This document shows, in pieces, positions 57,288 through 64,000 of a stretch of 64,000 nt of DNA. The DNA lies in the NCBI GenBank assembly GCA_012861695.1, contig JAAOOA010000016.1, positions 19,607,702 through 19,671,701 on the forward strand, written 5' to 3'. The notes beneath the pieces were generated by a model. The model saw only the letters and a list, made by a program, of their open reading frames with translations. It was not told the DNA's origin and did no database searches. The position numbers and the translations under genes were made by a program. The number at the start of each line of letters is the position of its first letter. The stretch's first letter is position 1. Source of the DNA: Trematomus loennbergii. Lineage: Eukaryota; Chordata; Actinopteri; Perciformes; Nototheniidae.

Positions 57288-59661
57288 CTGCTAAGGAAGC
57301 ACAAATTACACTGCGTTCATTGACATATTCATGTGGCAACTATCACAATTTCCCACATACATTTGCATTGAATGATCTATTGAAAACCTAGCGGGCCACC
57401 AACGGATGATGACTTACATATTTGAACACCTAGCCTCCAAACAATGTCATGATGTGACTTGATCCCTACATTACTATCCAATATTTCTTTTGTGCATGGA
57501 AAAGAATACGCCTATCTAACCAATAAATCGCCCATTTTTTCCCCTCTTTCTGTTCTATATATCACATAAATGAGAAAAACAATGCAGTCTGTTCCCTTGT
57601 CTGGTGGGGGATTCCCAAGATAGCTCGACATTATTTTCAATCCGTCATTTTTGGTTGATGGTCGGGATGTTTTTCTAGCATTAAATTTGTTCCTTAGGGT
57701 GCAACTCCGATGGGATTCTGGTTTCCAGCCCTTAACAACAGCAAAAACGTGCAGCTTTTCTGACGACTGAGATGGATACTGGCAATAACCAGACAGCAGT
57801 TCCTTTTTTATTTTTACTTTGAGGGAAGGAGAGATGATTGACTATGTTATATGTGAGTTTTTGAGAGATGGGGGTTATAATAAATAAAGGTCACATTGAT
57901 TGCAAGAGTTTCAACCAAGGAAACCTTTCCTCCTTCCACCTTGATGTGAAAAGTGTCTAAAGGGTACAAATACAATATGTCTTACTCCCTCGCTTTTTTT
58001 TTTATTAGTACAGGTAATTCACATTCATATATTTCAAGACACACGTTTGTTGTGTGTTGTGCTGCAAAAAATGATTATTTGAGTAATAGATTGTACTACT
58101 GAGATATAGTTACAATTGTTTATATTTTCCAAAAACTGTGAAAAATGTCTTATACATTTTTTCCAAAGTGCTATTTTGTATTCTTTGCTCCGACCAATAC
58201 TCCAAAACGTAAACACATATCGTTTGCAGGGCATTTAAAAAGGAGAAAAGCAGAAATCCTCAAATGTGAGGCTGTAACCTGAAAATAATTGCATTTTGAA
58301 AATGTGCGTTGCACTTCTGTTACTTACTAGATGCAAGCTACGTTATCAGGCAATAAAATAAAACAACTGGAGCTCAAACAAATAACCGATTAATTGCAAC
58401 CAGTAATTCATTATTTTAATTCTCCTTTTACTTTTTTATTCTAGGAAAACATCTAAACATTTCCTAATTCAAACTTCTCCAATGTGAGGACGGTCTGCTT
58501 TCCTTTGTCTTACTGTATGTGGTAGTAAAGTGAATTGTGTGGGGTTTGAGCTGTGTCAGACAAATACATTTAACAATTTAAATTCGGCCCCTTGAGCCTT
58601 AGGACATTTTAAATAATGATAAACTATTTTCATACATTGTATATATACCAATTAATAATACATTTTAAAAAATGTGTTGCAGGACTTAGACAACCAACTA
58701 ATACATCTGAAAAATACTCCAGTGCTGCATACAGCTTGTACTTTTAATTTCAAGAATAGATTTTTTTTTCATTTAACAAAGGTTATGTGATAAGAAGTAG
58801 TCATGCATTTACAGTATTTCATTTAGACTTTCAGTTGCACCCCCTCTTCACACACACACACCACATCTGTCATGGTATGCGATCACAAATGCGTCTGCTT
58901 CAACTTTCTTGTTTCTACTCTTGCAGCTCTCACTGTATTCATCGGGGGTTTGCCTGAACTGACAATAAAGGCGAGAATTTTCTGAGCCAAACAATGGTAC
59001 AGTGCACTTTGGATAAGCGCTGAACACACTGCCTGCCATTTAGCAAGCTGGTAATAGACTCATAGATAGAATAATGGACTTTGGCAATAATGGCCTTGGC
59101 TAATAGTCTACACTGATTAAAAATAATGCTATCATGTTTGTTTTTGCGCCGTTTTTGGTGCACAACACTAGTCTAAGTGACTACTTGAATGTTCGGATGT
59201 TTACACAGCTCTTCACGGTGAGGAACAACAAACAATAAGCAGCTTGTGTTGTTAAAAATCACTGGCAGCATCCCGGTGCTCGTCAATCATTTGACTCGTT
59301 TCTCATTACACTAGTTCCTGGTCAAACCTGCGTGATTAATTGAGTAGAAAGCGCGCGGTGACTGTGTAAATCCCGCATATCTCCATATAGTGTTATTTTA
59401 TATTGAGTACATTTATGCCGAAATCTACACGGAGATCGCCGCAAATCTTTAAGTGTGCAAGTATTATCAAACTACAAGAAACACACCTTTTTAAGTAAGT
59501 GTGCATTTAAAATGTTATAAATAAAAGCAGAGGTTCGTGACTTAAGGCCTACACGAACTAACGTTCAGTAGTTTGAGACTATACGCGTATACATTTAAAC
59601 CGCATTGTATGTCAGGCTTTGTTAAGTAACTTTAACTTTGTAAATTAGCCCTGTATCTTAC
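57288..59661 (-). other. MGMT: MGMT first intron (estimated) with repeat copy
   Basis: AT-rich, with no exon seen. It holds the second copy of the TTAATCGATTAATC repeat family at about 58350-58680. Possibly related fragments lie at 58050-58300 (gctgcaaaaaatgattattt, tcaaatgtgaggctg). Confidence 0.6.
58350..58680 (-). mobile_element. Degenerate copy of the same teleost interspersed repeat, opposite orientation
   Basis: It begins on the plus strand with ctggagctcaaacaaataac followed by cgattaattgcaa (compare the family end agagctgcaacgattaatcg). It then carries the internal segment aacttctccaatgtgaggac followed by ggtctgctttcctttgtctt, close to the family's aacttctcaaatgtgaggat version as I recall it. 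No coding potential. Borders are approximate, and identification is by recalled consensus rather than a search. Confidence 0.6.
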
Positions 59662-59760
59662 AATGAAGCCTTTTCATCCGTACGGTGTTTGAACGATGTC
59701 CGCTTCTCCTCTCTGCAGAACCAACATGACAGAAAGTCTCTTCCTGTTTCTCCAGACTGC
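59662..59760 (-). other. MGMT: Probable MGMT non-coding exon 1
   Basis: No further coding exon is needed upstream of the ATG, and MGMT genes have a separate first exon. On the minus strand a donor-like catt|gtaaga lies at 59661-59656, preceded by moderately GC-rich sequence. If this is the exon, it holds a short upstream open frame (see next entry). Start and end are inferred, without transcript evidence. Confidence 0.4.
59674..59727 (-). CDS. Possible 17-codon upstream ORF in MGMT exon 1
   Basis: On the minus strand an ATG at 59727 opens a frame MLVLQRGEADIVQTPYG that stops at 59676-59674, before the proposed donor. In human an ATG in exon 1 can give an N-terminally extended protein. Here the frame is closed, so it could act only as an upstream ORF. 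Depends on the exon 1 assignment. Confidence 0.2.
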   Translation of the reverse strand: MLVLQRGEADIVQTPYG

Positions 59761-59850
59761 ATGGTCGAACCGGCCAATCACAGGAGGCAAAAGTCACATC
59801 TCGCTCAGTGATAGGCCGATATAAAGTCCTCGTTCCTCCCCCTGCCAGGG
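59730..59850 (-). promoter_or_regulatory. MGMT: Probable MGMT promoter region
   Basis: It includes an inverted CCAAT box (ccaatca on the plus strand at 59774-59780, NF-Y type), an ETS-type core (aggaag on the minus strand near 59740) and a TATA-like tataaag on the plus strand at 59820-59826. GC content is higher than its surroundings. The mix of orientations would also allow divergent transcription. Assigned by position and motifs only. Confidence 0.4.
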
Positions 59851-62800
59851 ACAGACACGGAAGGCTTGTCTAATGGGTCTCAAGTTGGGATTTGGGGTCC
59901 TTCAGGGGGTCCCTACTCCCTAGTAAACTGAAGACTAGTAATGGTAATGATTTAGATATTGGATTTGCTTGATATTTTTACAGCAGGAAAAAATATGATA
60001 ATGCATATTTTGAGCATTAATTCCAAACACTGTTCTCTTTCCACTTATAGCTGAGACGTGTCTGTGTCTCCAGTGACAGTCAGGTCTTCAGGGTCCCAGA
60101 CATGATGTTTGTGGATAAAAAACACCTATGTGCTGCCAACAACCAATAACATCTTATGTATTACCAACTAATAAAGTCAGCATGATAGTATGAACAACAC
60201 ATGGGTGCAGTGCACAATCCTTTTTATTAGAGTTTAGGCAGTTTAAAGGAGAGGTATAGTTGCCTTTTGTTGCCTGGAGCAGTCATAGATTTAACTGAAG
60301 CATATATTTCAGTCATTATGACCAAGTGTGTGGCATCAGTCATGTATTGTTTAAAAGTGTCTGTTGTCCTCTGCAGCTTTATTTGTTATTTCTGTGATGC
60401 CTTCAGCTCTCTGCATGCCTCTGTTTGGAAGTGTAGGCCGGTGTGGGCCACAGCCCACACCCCGTCTCAGCGGTGAGGGTGGGAGCGGGGGAGAAAACGC
60501 CACCCCTGCAGAGACCATTTTGAAATCTGTGAGGATTTCCGTGCCATCTGGACCCGCTGCCAGTCTGCCCCAGATAGTAAGGGTTGGCAACGGTACCCGA
60601 CGGTGCAATATGGCTCTCTCTTTAATGAACTACTAACTGTCCCCCGTTTTAATTGATGTGACATTTGAGCCATTTATCTCTGACATTTCAATGAAGGATG
60701 ATTCTCAGCCTTGCCATTTACTTTTTTGTGCTATTTTCTAAGAGTCATTTGCATTTTTCTGCTCTAAACCTGCTTTTTGTCTCTCATTAGCTAATTAGAG
60801 AGCAACATGCACAATTAATAAAAATGAACATAACCTAGTTTGATATAGGCTTGATGAAGGATAATCAGAAAATCACTGTTTTCTTAATATTGATCAAAAA
60901 TGATGTGAAGGGCTACCTGTGGTAAAAGGTGACTTCGATAAAGCCTTGTAACCTTTACCCACATACCAACATGTAGCCTACAGTGTTGGACAACTTATGT
61001 TCGCAGCATGGGGAGAATCAAGCTCAATTAATCAGCATATGATTGCAGTAAGCAGCCCCCTCTGCTGGATCTTCTGAGCCATACTGTTTGAAATCATTTT
61101 AATGCTGCATTCAGTGGCCAGACAATTATCATATGTGGCAGGCGGGGTGGATGCTTTTTGCGTTTGCTTTATTTCATTTAGAGAAAAACAATTCTCAAAT
61201 GTGCAAATTTAAAATTATTTAAATACATGTTTTGCTTTTTGTCATTCTATATTTATTGTATATTAATTGTAATTACTGCTGGCACATCAAAGCTGTTTGG
61301 CACATTTTATATTTTGTTTGTACAGTCATGTATATTTATTCTGATAAGTGCAAATAATTTATTTTGAAAACAGGAAATACTTTAGCCATGGTTTGTTGAA
61401 ATAAACAGCCTGAAGTGCGTGTGAGTGACATTAAAGTATGGTATACGAAAGGTTCCAGCCTCAATTGTTTTCCATAATGACACATATTTTCAATCTTTTT
61501 AAGATATCCTTTAAAAACACGGCTGCACTGATGACGACTGTTCCTTTGATTGTGAGCAGCATCATTGCCAAGGTGTGGTGCCCTGTCTGTGTTGGCAGCC
61601 GGGCTTATATCTTTTGTTTGAGACTCAAAGAGCTCTTTTTCCTGTTCAGCTTCCCTCACTATTTTTGTTTGTGTGAGGTGTTGATGGACTTATATGTTGC
61701 ACAGTTTCCTTTTAGTGTACAGCACCAGATGTTTGTGAGAATAACAACCCTAACCTTTTTGTCATAATGACAGAAATTGTTTATTAGCAGTTTTGTCCAT
61801 CCGGCAATGTATGATTGTCATAGCTCACTCAAATACTGCCTGTGTGTGTCTTGCTCTCTTTTCCTGTGTTCGCAATCTCACTCTTGTGTTGGCGTGGGAG
61901 GAGTTGAAGTCATTTATGATATCAGATATTCTCTAGGAGAGCAGGAAAGTCCTGACAGACTGAACAACCACCATCCTCTCAGAGTGCTGTGTGAGTGTGC
62001 ATTTTAATCAGGAGAAATGGCTCTGTGGGCCTCACATTGCACATCGAGGAGGTCTGGGTGTTCTCATTGTGTATACCCAGTGTACAGTAGATGTTATGTC
62101 TGTTCCTCTAAATCAAACCACAGAGCAGGGAGGAAAAAGGCAAACTGTTATTCTGTTCTTTTTACTTTGACACTTTGTTATTCCACCCCTCTCAAAAGAA
62201 TTAGCCTGATCATCGTATAAGCAATGCCGCAATCACAGAGACGTGACCAAATGTCTCTGTACCCTCTAGTGCCCACTTATTTAGTGTGCCTGTGTGCCTC
62301 CGTCCCTCCATCTCTGATATGATGTGGCTTCTCTATTTTACTGTTGACATAGTGCTATGAATGTCTGAGCACTTTGCAAATGAAGAGGCTTGAACTCCTG
62401 ACAGGCAGTGTCGCCGGCACCATGACACACTGGCCCGCACATGCTGTGCGGCATAATGATGACATTAGGATCCAGTGATAATATCAGGACGCACTTCAGA
62501 TAAATGACTGATAAACCAGGGGTTGTGCCTCTCGTATTACACGCTTGACAGAGCAGCTAATCAGTGTCCAAGTGACTGCTATTACATAAATCATGAGCTC
62601 GACTTTGATGCATATTCCATCAGTGTTCCCTATTCATCACGTCATCTGGGGGAGACTCTCTGGATGACTGGCTGCCGGGCCAACACACATTTTAAGAGCA
62701 CATTATGTTTTCATTAGAATTTGATATGATCCATTCCAGTGTTGATTTGATTTTACGTGCTCGGGTCATTTGATAGGAAACTACCAAGGAGAGGGAGTGT

Positions 62801-64000
62801 ATTGTTACACTCTGCAAGCTGTTTAGGGTGTCATTTTACTCTCGCTGGCCACATTTACAGTCAAGATGCTTGTTGATAAACAGAGATGTTTTGTTCATTC
62901 ATAATCAGATTTAATTGAAATTGTCAAAAACATCTTTATATTTTATTTTTACACTTAATTCACATTCTTAGATAATTCACAGATTCACGGTAAAATACAG
63001 ATTTCAGTATTAAAAAACTGAGAATTTCATTTTTGTTTTGATTTTGCAATACAATCAGACACGTTCAGAGATGAAGTTGGAATGGAGGTGTGGGGTGTTG
63101 AAGTGAGTCACCATGTATGTTTTATTCTGCAGTATTGGGGTCAGAGGATGTGAAGGTGGGGGTGTTAATTTAATCCCCATTCTTACCCAGAGCATGGCCA
63201 CACTCTCTAAGGAGCTTTATCTCTGACAACTGTGTCAAATTAGAGAGGCCACGAGCCCCTCATAAAGAATATGTCTGTCAGAGTACATTGTTCCTGGCCT
63301 CTGAAATATACGGCCGAGAGAGACAAAAATAGAAGATAACACCGTAGTCCCACAGTTGGACTTGAACATGATGAAATAATTTTCTAGCCATGTGATCCTG
63401 TCAGCGAGACAAACCGCTAATAAAACTGACGTCCACATATTATTCTGTACCTCTGGTGCTTTGCTATTCATAGATTTCAATAAGCATTGTTGTATTCACA
63501 AAGCCTACCTGTTCCGGCATTATCCCGGATGTTTGTGTGGTCTAATTGTTTTTTATCTTTTATGCTAATAAAACGCTTGAACAGAGTTATTTAGAAAACT
63601 TTATTGGACGTTAATTCATTGTAATTCGGCCTTGCTGCGTGTAATTGATGGGAGTGTTACATTCCATTAGGCATGGTACATAACTCTAGGTCAGTCCAGT
63701 CTGATAAGTGCCCATCATTTATCTCCCTGGTATCATCGCTGTCCCACAGTCAAACATGTAAAACAACTCTTAATGTTCTCCCCAGTCCCCTATGGGTGTT
63801 TCTCCCTGTTATCATCATTGCCTCTATTCTTGAGGGACTTCCTCTGGAGACAACATTTTCATAGACCTTTGACCTAAACCATATTTTCCATTTGAATGGT
63901 CTGACTAGTGAATATTTACAAGCATGTTTAATGTATAATAGATCTCATCTGCGAGTATCAGGACTCATTTTCTGCTCAGTCAGGTTCTGGTGGTATAGCC
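59851..64000. other. Upstream flank of MGMT; no supported gene
   Basis: About 4.1 kb. An open, GC-richer 200-bp segment at 60377-60576 is flanked by splice-like signals but matches nothing I recognise. 62,400-62,850 is unique and resembles a conserved non-coding element. In human the next gene on this side is MKI67. I saw no convincing MKI67 exon here. Confidence 0.6.

Larger units (their letters stand above)
40004..59760 (-). other. MGMT: MGMT gene, complete coding region
   Basis: Four coding exons on the minus strand join in matching phases into a 188-residue O6-methylguanine-DNA methyltransferase (human 207 aa; the difference is mainly the dispensable human C-terminal tail). The enzyme removes O6-alkyl groups from guanine by irreversible transfer to its own cysteine, once per molecule, in the nucleus. 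Visible key residues are: active-site C153 in IPCHR, N145 in RRNP (the Asn hinge), R136 in AARAVGG (the arginine finger that fills the gap left by the flipped base), and Y122 in SYKRL. Zinc ligands C9, C28 and H33 have the same spacing as human C5, C24 and H29, with H93/H94 as the fourth. Nothing suggests inactivation. It converges with EBF3, as in mammals. Confidence 0.95.

Overview
This window is vertebrate nuclear DNA, almost certainly from a ray-finned (teleost, probably percomorph) fish. The evidence is intron-split genes with GT-AG borders, long (CA)n/(GT)n microsatellites, compact introns, and two copies of an interspersed repeat family that I recall as common in percomorph genomes. I cannot name the species. 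Most long open frames here are non-coding or are microsatellite read-through. Only about 1.7 kb of the 64 kb is coding.

Two genes are present and converge tail to tail. On the plus strand, from the left edge to about 32.1 kb, lies the 3' two thirds of an EBF3 orthologue (COE/early B-cell factor family). Ten coding exons (4697-30393) join in frame. They give the second half of the DNA-binding domain, the IPT/TIG domain, the helix-loop-helix region with its duplicated helix, and the C-terminal activation region ending MSGLVVPPM. The 5' exons lie left of the window. On the minus strand, from about 40.0 to 59.8 kb, lies a complete MGMT gene (O6-methylguanine-DNA methyltransferase). It has four coding exons that make a 188-residue protein with the IPCHR active site, plus a probable non-coding first exon and promoter near 59.7 kb. 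The EBF3-MGMT pairing matches human 10q26, which supports both orthology calls.

Region by region: 1-30.4 kb is EBF3 exons and large introns, many looking like conserved regulatory DNA (TAAT-rich, unique sequence). 30.4-32.1 kb is the EBF3 3' UTR. 32.1-40.0 kb is intergenic DNA with a (CA)n array. 40.0-59.8 kb is MGMT, with long AT-rich introns and two repeat copies in opposite orientation. 59.8-64 kb is sequence upstream of MGMT, with no convincing gene.

The most interesting observations are as follows. (1) A second in-frame splice donor lies 78 bp downstream of the penultimate EBF3 exon and would insert 26 residues just before the conserved C-terminus. (2) The 36-residue exon and the 9-residue extension found in long mammalian EBF proteins are absent. 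(3) A perfect EBF palindrome lies inside an EBF3 intron. (4) Several intronic and flanking blocks are candidate long-range EBF3 enhancers, including some inside MGMT introns. I found no new multi-gene system, CRISPR array, RNA gene or intact transposon.
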